Shown in pieces: positions 1-8,997 of a stretch of 44,646 nt of DNA (the stretch's first letter is position 1; each line of letters opens with the position of its first letter). The translations under genes were made by a program, and so were the position numbers. The DNA lies in assembly GCF_937884665.1 (NCBI RefSeq), contig NZ_CAKZYF010000051.1, positions 1 to 44,646 of the forward strand, written 5' to 3'. This stretch comes from an uncultured Allomuricauda sp. GTDB taxonomy: Bacteria > Bacteroidota > Bacteroidia > Flavobacteriales > Flavobacteriaceae. The notes under the pieces were generated by a model. That model saw nothing but the letters and a program-made list of their open reading frames with translations, was not told the origin of the DNA and searched no databases.

Positions 1-2758
1 GTTTTCTTGTTGTGTTATCTCCTCCTGGCCCTTCCTCTCTATTATTGCTTACGTCCAACGACGGTACATCGAGACTTTTTCTGCTTACGCCAGACAGTTT
101 TTAGGAGGGCTTGAACGACCAGATGTTGACAAAATTGATGGTCTTTCCCCGGTTATCGCCATTGAACAAAAAACCACGTCCAAATCCCCTCGCTCCACTG
201 TAGGGACCATAACCGAGGTATACGATTTTTTAAGACTGCTTTTTGCCCGTGCGGGGGATGCCTACAGTTTCAATACGGGAGAGAAAATGGTGAGCTATAG
301 TGATGAACAGATAAAGGATTTAATCATTTCAACCTATTCCGGGAAAAAAATAAATGTGTTGGCACCGGTCGTCAAATCACGTAAAGGACATTATCGGGAA
401 CTCTTTGAACAAATTGCGAAGCAAGGCTTCGTAAAAGTTCGTGTTGATGGTGAGATACTGGACATTGTTAAGGGCATGAAAGTCGATCGCTACAAGACCC
501 ACGACATCGAAATTGTAATAGACCGCTTGAAGGTCGCAGAAGGTGAGGATTTTCAAAAAAGATTGAGAGAGACCATCAATACAGCGATGTACAGTGGCAA
601 TAATGTACTTATGGTTTTGGAGGAAAGTGAAACGGTACCGCGCTATTTTAGCAGGGATTTGATGTGCCCTTCCACAGGCATCTCGTATCCAACACCTGAA
701 CCAAACACCTTCTCATTTAATTCACCGAAGGGGATGTGCCCTGTTTGTAATGGATTAGGCCATGTGTATGAGGTGAACGAACAAAAGATTTTTCCGAATA
801 AAAAATTGTCCATTAAGGGAGGGGGTATCAAGCCCCTTGGAGAATACAAAAAATCCTGGGCCTTTAAGCAACTGGAAACCATAGCACAGCGGTATCACTT
901 TGAAATGACCGATCCAATCGAAAAAATACCTTCAGAGGCGATGGACATAATTTTGAACGGTGGGAAAGAAAGTTTTGAAGTGGACTCCAAAACGCTGGGT
1001 GTAAAACGTCAATATAAAATCGACTATGAAGGTATTTCCAACTTTATAAAAACACAGTTTGAGGAGGCCAACTCCACATCAATAAAACGTTGGGCCAAAG
1101 AATATATGGACAAAGTGTCTTGTCCGGAATGCAAAGGTGCCCGCCTACGAAAGGAGTCGCTCTATTTTAAAATTGGAGAAAAAAATATCGCCGAACTTGC
1201 TCAACTGGATATTGCTGAGCTCGCAGACTTTTTTAATCATCTGGAAAGTACTTTAAAAGGCAATCAAAAAAAGATAGCGGAGGAAATCATCAAAGAGATT
1301 AAAACCCGAATACAGTTCTTACTGGATGTGGGCCTGGACTATCTTTCCTTAAACCGGAGTTCCAAATCGCTTTCTGGTGGAGAGGCGCAACGTATTCGAC
1401 TTGCCACCCAAATTGGATCGCAATTGGTTGGGGTCCTGTATATTTTGGACGAGCCCAGCATTGGACTGCATCAAAGGGACAATGAACGATTAATCAATTC
1501 TTTGGAATCACTCCGGGACATCGGAAATTCGGTCATTGTGGTTGAACATGACAAAGATATGATAGAACATGCCGACCATGTCATAGACATCGGACCCAAA
1601 GCGGGAAAACATGGTGGTGAGATTATTTCGGAAGGAAAACCAGAAGGTCTCAAAAATCATACGACCCTGACCGCTCAATACATGTCCGGGGCCCTTGAGA
1701 TACCTGTGCCATTGCACCGAAGAAAGGGAAACCGAAAAAAAATTGTCCTTTCGGGATGCACAGGAAATAATCTAAAAAACGTCACAGCGGAATTCCCTTT
1801 AGGTCGACTTATCGGGGTTACAGGTGTTTCCGGAAGCGGAAAATCCACATTGATCAATGAGACCCTCTATCCCATAATGAATGCCCACTATTTCAATGGC
1901 GTAAAAAAGCCGATGCCCTACAAAAAAATAACGGGTTTGGAACACGTGGATAAGGTCATCGACATCAACCAGTCCCCAATTGGTAGAACACCGCGCTCAA
2001 ATCCGGCAACCTATACCGGGGTCTTTAGTGAAATCCGTTCTCTTTTTGCAAAAACCACAGAAGCCACTATTCGAGGGTACAAACCAGGACGATTCAGTTT
2101 CAATGTTGCCGGAGGACGTTGTGAAACCTGTCAGGGCGGAGGGCTCAAGGTAATCGAAATGAATTTTTTACCTGACGTATATGTGGAATGCGAGACGTGT
2201 AACGGGAAACGTTTTAATCGGGAAACGTTGGAAATCCGTTACAAGGGAAAGTCCATTGCTGATATCCTGGAAATGACCATCAACGAAGCGGTCGACTTTT
2301 TCGAGAACATACCAAAGATTTACCGGAAACTGAAAACAATAAAAGATGTAGGGCTCGGTTATATATCACTAGGGCAGCAATCCACAACACTCTCTGGAGG
2401 TGAGGCGCAACGGGTAAAATTGGCTACCGAGCTTTCCAAGCGGGATACTGGAAACACCTTTTATATCTTGGATGAGCCAACGACCGGACTACATTTTGAG
2501 GACATACGGGTACTCATGGACGTTCTTAACCAACTTGTGGACAAAGGCAATACCATTCTGGTTATAGAGCATAATATGGATGTGATAAAAATGATGGACT
2601 ATATTATTGATATTGGCTATGAAGGAGGTCGTGGTGGAGGAATGATAGTGGCCAAAGGCACACCGGAAGAGGTAGCAAAGGACAAAAAAAGCCATACCGC
2701 AAGATTCTTAAAAAAGGAATTGGAAAATACAAAACAAAAGATAGCCAAAGCCGTGTAA
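1..2758 (+). CDS. uvrA: UvrA, excinuclease ABC subunit A (5' truncated by window edge)
   Basis: UvrA is the DNA-damage-sensing ATPase of nucleotide excision repair and works with UvrB in the cytoplasm. The frame is open from base 2, so the ATG at 287 is internal: the upstream codons read RRYIETFSAYARQFLGGLERP and EQKTTSKSPRSTVGT, which are UvrA. Visible marks are the first ABC signature LSGGEAQR (about 1370) with ILDEPSIGL, the second Walker A GVSGSGKST (1823-1849), the zinc module with CETC and CETCNG pairs (about 2120-2205), and the second LSGGEAQR (about 2390) with ILDEPTTGL. The insertion-domain cysteines are partial: CPSTG stands where many UvrAs have CPxCG. About 918 residues are in the window, so some 25-30 N-terminal residues lie outside. 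The first 55 bases align in frame with the Walker A region but are heavily substituted (see findings). The next gene follows after 8 bases, probably in one operon. Confidence 0.97.
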   Translation, partial: FSCCVISSWPFLSIIAYVQRRYIETFSAYARQFLGGLERPDVDKIDGLSPVIAIEQKTTSKSPRSTVGTITEVYDFLRLLFARAGDAYSFNTGEKMVSYSDEQIKDLIISTYSGKKINVLAPVVKSRKGHYRELFEQIAKQGFVKVRVDGEILDIVKGMKVDRYKTHDIEIVIDRLKVAEGEDFQKRLRETINTAMYSGNNVLMVLEESETVPRYFSRDLMCPSTGISYPTPEPNTFSFNSPKGMCPVCNGLGHVYEVNEQKIFPNKKLSIKGGGIKPLGEYKKSWAFKQLETIAQRYHFEMTDPIEKIPSEAMDIILNGGKESFEVDSKTLGVKRQYKIDYEGISNFIKTQFEEANSTSIKRWAKEYMDKVSCPECKGARLRKESLYFKIGEKNIAELAQLDIAELADFFNHLESTLKGNQKKIAEEIIKEIKTRIQFLLDVGLDYLSLNRSSKSLSGGEAQRIRLATQIGSQLVGVLYILDEPSIGLHQRDNERLINSLESLRDIGNSVIVVEHDKDMIEHADHVIDIGPKAGKHGGEIISEGKPEGLKNHTTLTAQYMSGALEIPVPLHRRKGNRKKIVLSGCTGNNLKNVTAEFPLGRLIGVTGVSGSGKSTLINETLYPIMNAHYFNGVKKPMPYKKITGLEHVDKVIDINQSPIGRTPRSNPATYTGVFSEIRSLFAKTTEATIRGYKPGRFSFNVAGGRCETCQGGGLKVIEMNFLPDVYVECETCNGKRFNRETLEIRYKGKSIADILEMTINEAVDFFENIPKIYRKLKTIKDVGLGYISLGQQSTTLSGGEAQRVKLATELSKRDTGNTFYILDEPTTGLHFEDIRVLMDVLNQLVDKGNTILVIEHNMDVIKMMDYIIDIGYEGGRGGGMIVAKGTPEEVAKDKKSHTARFLKKELENTKQKIAKAV

Positions 2759-2766
2759 AACAAACA

Positions 2767-3459
2767 ATGCAAATGCGAAAGGAACAACATACCAAAGGAT
2801 GGAACGAAATCAAGACCAACGATTCTTGGGCCATATTTAAAATTATGGGGGAATTTGTTTATGGTTTTGAAAAAATGAGTGCTATCGGCCCATGTGTTTC
2901 CATTTTCGGGTCTGCCCGAACAAAACCTGGAGATGCGTATTATGAACTGGCGGTGAATGTGGCCCAAAGTGTTTCTGAAGCAGGTTACGGCATAATAACC
3001 GGTGGGGGTCCCGGTATCATGGAAGCAGGTAACAAAGGAGCAAGTTTAGCCGATGGAACTTCCGTGGGCCTTAACATAGACCTCCCCTTTGAGCAACATA
3101 ACAACCCCTATATAGATAGCGATAAAAGCTTGGATTTTGACTATTTTTTCGTTCGAAAAGTGATGTTTGTAAAATACTCCCAAGGTTTTGTGGTGATGCC
3201 TGGTGGTTTCGGCACCTTGGATGAGCTTTTCGAATCCATTACCCTTATCCAGACGAATAAAATCCACAAATTCCCTATAATTTTGGTAGGGAGCAAATTT
3301 TGGGGGGGACTGATGAACTGGATACAAGACACCATGCTTGAGGCGGGAACAATCAGTCCTGGAGACCTAGATTTGATACGTTTGGTGGACTCTCCGGGAG
3401 AAGTGGTTGAAATTATAGATGATTTTTACAAAGGTCGCATGTTAAGTCCCAACTTTTAA
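2767..3459 (+). CDS. LOG-family Rossmann-fold nucleotide hydrolase (TIGR00730-like)
   Basis: This is a 230-residue cytosolic protein of the LOG (lysine decarboxylase-like) family. Characterised members release the base from nucleoside 5'-monophosphates, either cytokinin ribotides or general nucleotides. The two family motifs are present: GGGPGIMEAGNKGA near residue 78 and PGGFGTLDELFE near residue 145, with the catalytic-type Glu in the second. An older 'lysine decarboxylase' label for this family is misleading. The start ATG lies 8 bases after the uvrA stop, and the sequence MQMRKEQHTKGW allows Met1 or Met3. The substrate cannot be told from sequence. Co-transcription with uvrA is inferred from spacing only. 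Confidence 0.9.
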   Translation: MQMRKEQHTKGWNEIKTNDSWAIFKIMGEFVYGFEKMSAIGPCVSIFGSARTKPGDAYYELAVNVAQSVSEAGYGIITGGGPGIMEAGNKGASLADGTSVGLNIDLPFEQHNNPYIDSDKSLDFDYFFVRKVMFVKYSQGFVVMPGGFGTLDELFESITLIQTNKIHKFPIILVGSKFWGGLMNWIQDTMLEAGTISPGDLDLIRLVDSPGEVVEIIDDFYKGRMLSPNF

Positions 3460-3474
3460 TCCGCCGCGATTGTC

Positions 3475-6318
3475 TTGTACCGAAAAAGTATCCCATACCT
3501 TCTGTTTGTAACCCTAGGTTTTTTTCTTGGACCTTCATTACTTGTTGGCCAACATACAAATCAAGTAGAAGCAAAACTGGACGGGACAACGAACATAATT
3601 AAGGTAAAGCAGCGACTTAAATATGTGAATTCATCCGGGAAAGGACTCAACGTTATTTACTTCAATGATTGGAACCATTCCTACTCCAGTAAAAAGACGG
3701 CTTTGGCCAAACGATTTGGGGAAGAGTTCAAGAGAAGTCTCCATTTGGCAAAAGATAAAAATCGAGGTTTTACCCAGATAAAAAGTATCGTGGACGATTC
3801 CTACTCAGGGCTGGAATGGGAAAGGACCGGGCAAATCGACATTCTGAAAATAGAACTCAACCAGACACTACAACCCGGTGACTCGGTAGAGATTTTCTTG
3901 ACCTACGATTTAGACCTGCCCAGTAGCCGATACACCGGATACGGGCATGGGTACAAGGGCGGATTTTATCTTAAGGATTGGTATTTGACCCCAGCTGTTT
4001 TTGATGATGGTTGGAAATTGTATTCCAATAAGGATTTATATGACCTTCAGACTGACATTGCCAACTCCAAGGTTACAATAACTTACCCTCGGGGTCTTTT
4101 TTTGGGAACAAACTATAACGTAGAATCAGAGACCAACTTTTCGGTAGGAAATGAAGCGATTTTAAGGGGTTTCAATAGAAAGAGTTGTGAAATTGTATTG
4201 ACCCCAGAGAAAAATTTCACAAAACACATTACCCAGTTTTTAACGGTGACCACCGATATCGAAACCTCAAAATACGATGATATTTCCCAGGGAATCTCAA
4301 TCCATAAGGTAGCCAAGTTCATTGAGGAAAATTTAGGGCATTATCCGCATAAAAACTTATTGGTCAGTGAATTGGAATACGATAGAAGTCCGCTTTACGG
4401 TATCAACCAGTTACCCAATTTTATACGTCCCTACCGAGAGCAATTTCAGTTTGAGATGAAGTTTCTGAAGACGGCCCTGAACAGTCTTGTCAGGGAAACA
4501 CTTTATTTGGATGAACGCAAGGAAAGATGGGTAAACGATGCCATAGTAAACTATCTGCTGATAAAATACGTGGACGAATTTTACCCTGACCAAAAGTTTA
4601 CTGGAAAACTGTCTCGATTATGGGGATTCCGTTCATACAACTTGGCCAAAATGGATTTCAATGAGCAGTATTATTTACTCCAGATGCTATCCGTGCGCAG
4701 AAATAACCATCAGGCCCTCGCAACCGCCAATGATTCTTTGGTCCGTTTCAACCAAAAAATAGCAAATCCGTACAAGGCCGGATTGGGCATGGCTTTTTTA
4801 GGTGAGTATATCGGTTATGATGCAGTGGATAAAACGATTTTGGAGTTTTTTGAAGACTTCATGTTGCGGCCCAATTTAAAAGCGTCAGATTTTGAAAACA
4901 TTCTAAAAAATAAATCTCCCAAAGAAATCGATTGGTTTTTTGAAGAGTATGTTGCATCGAGAAACAATATCAATTTCAAGATAAAAAAGGTTTCCAAAAC
5001 TGAAGATTCCATCACCTTTACCCTTAAGAACAAAAGCGGCACCAACGTGCCCATATCCTTGTTTGGGCTTCAAAAAGATTCGGTCGTCTCCAAGTATTGG
5101 TTCACGGATATCGATACATCACGCACGTTTACCATCCCCAAGAATGGAGAGAATAGGCTGGTACTCAATTACGACAAAAAAATTCCAGAGGAAAACCAAA
5201 GGGATAATTGGAAAAGTCTGAACGGATTCTTTTCCAGTAACAAAAAACTACAGTTCCGTTTTTTTAAGGATACCGAAAATCCATATTACAATCAGATTTT
5301 TTATGTTCCGGTAGTAAGGTTCGATGTGAACAATGGCATTACGCCGGGATTGAAGATAAATAACAAAACTTTCATCAGCCGGCCCTTTACGTTTGATTTG
5401 ACCCCATCTTATTCCTTTATAGAAGAGGGTGTTGTGGGAGCGGCAGGGTTTACTTTCCGAACCTTTCCGAACAAGGGGACCTTAAATGAAATTCGGTACA
5501 CCTTAGGAGGAGGTTCCCGTTTTTTTGATGAAAATTCCCGATTTACCACAATTACACCTGCAACCACATTTATTTGGAGACCCAAGGATTTCATCTCAAA
5601 TCGACGAAAAATTCTTTTGTTACGCCTGCGCAGTGTTTTCCGGGATATCGATGAAGATTTGGTTGGAGAGATTGATACGGAACCTGATTTTTCCGTTTTT
5701 AATGTAAGATTTGGGGATGTGGACAATAACATAATTCGCTTTCGGTCTTGGGTCTTGGACGGCCAAGTAGCAGATAATTTTACCAAGCTTTCGTTTGAAT
5801 GGGAATACCGCACCTTATTTGAAAATAATCGCCAGTTAAACCTTCGGGTGTTTGGAGGTAAGTTTATAACCAATAACACGGATTCTGATTTTTTCAGTTT
5901 TGCCCTGGACAGACCAACAGATTACCTTTTTGATTTGGACTATCTCAACCGTTCTCAAAATGCCACGGGAATAACCAGTCAACAGTTCATTTTGGCAGAA
6001 GGCGGTTTTAAATCCATTTTTGAAGAACGCTTTGGCAATGACTGGATTTTGACCGGGAACCTTAGTTTCAATATCTGGCAGTGGGTGGAGCTTTATGGAG
6101 ATATTGGTGCCATAAAAAACAGGGGGCAGAATGCACGTTTTGTATATGATTCTGGCATTCGGTTGAACTTGGTGACCGATTTCTTCGAGCTTTATTTCCC
6201 AATTTATTCCAACAACGGCTATGAAATTGCTCAACCAAATTATGGGGAACGAATACGTTTTGTGGCTACGCTGAGCCCTAGGACACTAATAAGCCTATTT
6301 ACTCGAAAATGGTTTTAG
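3475..6318 (+). CDS. Secreted M1-peptidase-like protein with C-terminal outer-membrane beta-barrel
   Basis: This 947-residue protein starts at TTG 3475. The upstream in-frame stop (LOG gene, 3457-3459) leaves no ATG or GTG, and the signal peptide begins right there (YLLFVTLGFFLG, cleavage near LLVGQ). Residues 30-500 resemble an M1 aminopeptidase: an N-terminal beta-sandwich with a long helical part. The zinc motif HExxH is absent, and the equivalent of the WLNEGFATY helix reads WVNDAIVNYL near residue 350, so I infer no peptidase activity. From about residue 610 the chain has the alternating aromatic/polar strands of an outer-membrane barrel and ends in Phe (RKWF), the usual barrel terminus. 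It is probably anchored in the outer membrane with the M1-like domain in the periplasm or outside. Family annotations call such proteins 'aminopeptidase', which this sequence does not support. It is the last gene of the uvrA group. Confidence 0.82.
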   Translation: MYRKSIPYLLFVTLGFFLGPSLLVGQHTNQVEAKLDGTTNIIKVKQRLKYVNSSGKGLNVIYFNDWNHSYSSKKTALAKRFGEEFKRSLHLAKDKNRGFTQIKSIVDDSYSGLEWERTGQIDILKIELNQTLQPGDSVEIFLTYDLDLPSSRYTGYGHGYKGGFYLKDWYLTPAVFDDGWKLYSNKDLYDLQTDIANSKVTITYPRGLFLGTNYNVESETNFSVGNEAILRGFNRKSCEIVLTPEKNFTKHITQFLTVTTDIETSKYDDISQGISIHKVAKFIEENLGHYPHKNLLVSELEYDRSPLYGINQLPNFIRPYREQFQFEMKFLKTALNSLVRETLYLDERKERWVNDAIVNYLLIKYVDEFYPDQKFTGKLSRLWGFRSYNLAKMDFNEQYYLLQMLSVRRNNHQALATANDSLVRFNQKIANPYKAGLGMAFLGEYIGYDAVDKTILEFFEDFMLRPNLKASDFENILKNKSPKEIDWFFEEYVASRNNINFKIKKVSKTEDSITFTLKNKSGTNVPISLFGLQKDSVVSKYWFTDIDTSRTFTIPKNGENRLVLNYDKKIPEENQRDNWKSLNGFFSSNKKLQFRFFKDTENPYYNQIFYVPVVRFDVNNGITPGLKINNKTFISRPFTFDLTPSYSFIEEGVVGAAGFTFRTFPNKGTLNEIRYTLGGGSRFFDENSRFTTITPATTFIWRPKDFISNRRKILLLRLRSVFRDIDEDLVGEIDTEPDFSVFNVRFGDVDNNIIRFRSWVLDGQVADNFTKLSFEWEYRTLFENNRQLNLRVFGGKFITNNTDSDFFSFALDRPTDYLFDLDYLNRSQNATGITSQQFILAEGGFKSIFEERFGNDWILTGNLSFNIWQWVELYGDIGAIKNRGQNARFVYDSGIRLNLVTDFFELYFPIYSNNGYEIAQPNYGERIRFVATLSPRTLISLFTRKWF

Positions 6319-6477
6319 CTTTTAAATATTTCACAAAATAAACTTCTTAAAAATTAATTATTTTTAAAAATAAATCAATAAATAGATTTTTTTTGTGATT
6401 CCTCTAAATAATTAACAATCTTCTTATTTGTGATTATCTTCCTCATTTTGTAATTTTGTCGAAATTTTCAACTCTAC
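6319..6477. other. AT-rich intergenic region
   Basis: This 159-base gap is very AT-rich. It holds an AT-only palindrome at 6358-6373 (TTATTTTTAAAAATAA) followed by a run of eight T at about 6387-6394, which may end transcription of the upstream gene. The promoter of the E1 gene occupies its last third. Confidence 0.5.
6427..6458 (+). promoter_or_regulatory. Bacteroidetes-type promoter of the E1 gene
   Basis: A -7 box TAATTTTG (6451-6458) matches TAnnTTTG exactly. A -33 box TTTG lies at 6427-6430, 20 bases upstream, within the usual spacing. Transcription should begin about 6465, giving a leader of roughly 13 bases before ATG 6478. Confidence 0.65.
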
Positions 6478-8889
6478 ATGAAACCCAATCCCAGCACGAG
6501 TACCGACCTTTCCTTTGACGATTTCCAATCGCAGATTTTAAAAGACTATGAGGTTGCGGTGACAAGCAGGGAATGTAGCCTTCTTGGTAGACGGGAAGTG
6601 TTGACGGGAAAAGCAAAATTTGGAATATTTGGTGATGGTAAAGAACTACCCCAACTCGCCATGGCAAGAGCTTTTCAAAACGGAGATTTTAGAAGTGGCT
6701 ATTATAGGGACCAAACCTTTATGATGGCATTGGACCTTTTAAATCCGAACCAGTTTTTTCATGGACTTTATGCCACCACCGATTTGACCAAAGACCCCAT
6801 GAGTGCTGGCAGACAAATGGGAGGTCATTTTACGACCCATAGTCTTAATGAAGATGGTACGTGGAAGGATTTGACCAAACAGAAAAACAGTAGTGCCGAT
6901 ATTTCGTGTACGGCAGGGCAAATGCCTAGACTTTTGGGTCTGGCCCAAGCTTCCAAAATTTATCGCAACGTCCAGGGAATAGATGCTACACTATTTTCCA
7001 ACAATGGTAATGAAGTAGCGTGGGGCACCATAGGAAATGCAAGTACCAGCGAAGGTCATTTTTTCGAGGCCTTCAATGCTGCTGGAGTACTCCAAGTACC
7101 TATGGTTATCTGTATATGGGATGATGATTACGGCATATCGGTACCAGCAGAGTACCATACCACCAAAAGCAACATTTCTGAGGTATTAGCCGGGTTTCAA
7201 AGAGATGAAAAGAATGCAGGTTACGAAATTTTAAAGGTAAAGGGCTGGGATTACACGGCCTTGATACACACATTCGAAAATGCATCTGATATTGCCCGTG
7301 AAAACCACGTTCCCGTACTTATTCATGTTACAGAACTGACCCAACCCCAAGGACATTCCACCTCAGGTTCCCATGAGCGGTACAAATCATCCAAACGCCT
7401 GGAATGGGAAAAAGAAAATGATTGCAATAAACGATTTAGGGAGTGGATTCTTCAAAATAAAATCAGTACTGAAGAAGAATTAAAGAATCTAGAGCGAAGC
7501 ATCAAGCAGAAGGTTCGAAATGCGAAAAAGGAAGCGTGGGCAGAATTCCTACATCCCCATTTGGAATCGAAAAAACAACTCGTCCATCTTTTGGAGACCG
7601 CATCAGATAAAAGTGTCAATCGGACCTTTATTCAGAAACTCAAAAACGATTTAATCGCCATAGAAGAGCCGCTAAAAAAAGATTTGGCCACCACTGCCCG
7701 AAAAGGATTGCGCTACCTAATAGCTGAGGAATCTGCTGAAAAATCCGCTCTCTCCCAATGGACGACCCATTTCCTAACATCGGAACAAGAGAAATATAGT
7801 TCACATCTTTATAATGATTCGCCTTCGGGAGCGGTCCATGTTAAAGCGGTTTCCCCGAATTACAAAGATGATGCGGATTTGGTAGATGGACGTATTATTC
7901 TAAGGGATAACTTCGATGCCATTTTTTCTAAATATGCCAACGCCTTGGTGTTTGGAGAGGATACTGGGAATATCGGCGACGTGAACCAAGGATTGGAAGG
8001 ACTACAAAAAAAATACGGCGAAGACCGAATCGCTGATACGGGAATACGGGAGACCACGATTATCGGTCAGGGTATCGGCATGGCCATGCGGGGTTTACGC
8101 CCCATAGCCGAGATTCAATATCTTGATTATGTCTTGTATGCCATACAAACATTGAGTGACGATTTGGCTTCGCTCTTTTATAGAACAGTGGGGAAGCAAA
8201 AGGCACCCTTGATCATTAGGACGAGGGGCCATCGCTTGGAAGGAATTTGGCATTCAGGTTCCCCGATGGCCGGATTGATACATCTTCTGCGCGGAATCCA
8301 TATTTTGGTCCCCCGAAATATGACCCAGGCCGCAGGGTTTTACAATACACTCCTGAAAAGTAATGAACCCGCCCTGGTAATAGAAAGTCTCAACGGTTAT
8401 CGTCTGAAAGAAAAGAAACCGGACAACCTTGGGGAATTTTGCACACCCATAGGGCAAGTGGAAATAATGCGAAAAGGGACAGACATAACCTTACTATCTT
8501 ACGGTTCAACACTGCGGATTGTTGAAAAGGTGGCCCAAGAACTGGTCGAGGTCGGTATTGACGCCGAAGTTATCGACGCACAATCCCTACTTCCCTTCGA
8601 TATCGCACAGGATACCTTAAAAAGTATTCAAAAAACAAATAGGCTTCTGGTAATTGATGAAGACGTTCCCGGAGGATGTTCAGCTTATTTGGTCCAAAAG
8701 GTTATTGAGGAACAGGGGGGGTATCGGTATTTGGACAGTGCGCCCCAAACTTTAAGTGCGCGACCCCATAGGCCGGCCTATGCCTCAGATGGCGACTATT
8801 TTTCAAAACCCAATGCAGAGGATATCTTCGAAAAAGTGTATGGAATAATGCATGAGTCCGACCCAAACTCATTTCCCAAATTACGATAG
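6478..8889 (+). CDS. 2-oxoacid dehydrogenase E1 component, alpha-beta fusion (probably branched-chain type)
   Basis: This 803-residue cytosolic enzyme catalyses thiamine-diphosphate-dependent decarboxylation of 2-oxoacids and passes the acyl group to the lipoyl domain of E2. The alpha half (about 1-330) carries the ThDP segment TSEGHFFEAFNAAG near residue 190 and WDDDYGIS near 214. A charged helical linker covers about 330-440. The beta half follows with FGEDTGNIGDVNQG, EIQYLDY and LIIRTRGH, ending in a transketolase C-terminal domain (IDAQSLLPFD). Fusion of the alpha and beta subunits is a recurring Bacteroidota arrangement. Branched-chain 2-oxoacids are the likely substrate by family resemblance, but pyruvate or 2-oxoglutarate cannot be excluded. 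No E2 or E3 gene is in the window, so the complex must be completed elsewhere. The gene has its own promoter and is probably monocistronic. Confidence 0.92.
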   Translation: MKPNPSTSTDLSFDDFQSQILKDYEVAVTSRECSLLGRREVLTGKAKFGIFGDGKELPQLAMARAFQNGDFRSGYYRDQTFMMALDLLNPNQFFHGLYATTDLTKDPMSAGRQMGGHFTTHSLNEDGTWKDLTKQKNSSADISCTAGQMPRLLGLAQASKIYRNVQGIDATLFSNNGNEVAWGTIGNASTSEGHFFEAFNAAGVLQVPMVICIWDDDYGISVPAEYHTTKSNISEVLAGFQRDEKNAGYEILKVKGWDYTALIHTFENASDIARENHVPVLIHVTELTQPQGHSTSGSHERYKSSKRLEWEKENDCNKRFREWILQNKISTEEELKNLERSIKQKVRNAKKEAWAEFLHPHLESKKQLVHLLETASDKSVNRTFIQKLKNDLIAIEEPLKKDLATTARKGLRYLIAEESAEKSALSQWTTHFLTSEQEKYSSHLYNDSPSGAVHVKAVSPNYKDDADLVDGRIILRDNFDAIFSKYANALVFGEDTGNIGDVNQGLEGLQKKYGEDRIADTGIRETTIIGQGIGMAMRGLRPIAEIQYLDYVLYAIQTLSDDLASLFYRTVGKQKAPLIIRTRGHRLEGIWHSGSPMAGLIHLLRGIHILVPRNMTQAAGFYNTLLKSNEPALVIESLNGYRLKEKKPDNLGEFCTPIGQVEIMRKGTDITLLSYGSTLRIVEKVAQELVEVGIDAEVIDAQSLLPFDIAQDTLKSIQKTNRLLVIDEDVPGGCSAYLVQKVIEEQGGYRYLDSAPQTLSARPHRPAYASDGDYFSKPNAEDIFEKVYGIMHESDPNSFPKLR

Positions 8890-8997
8890 GAAACAGGGCC
8901 ATACCATGGGTTTTACGAATGGGGCAGACATATCAAAAAGATTTGCAAGCTTTTGGATTTTTAGTATTTTGGGTCAAGAAACAACTAACATTTCATC

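Noticed and set aside
5409-6234. 156- and 132-codon minus-strand ORFs inside the M1-like barrel gene
   Set aside because: They are antisense shadows of the barrel-coding frame, with basic, low-complexity translations and no motifs.
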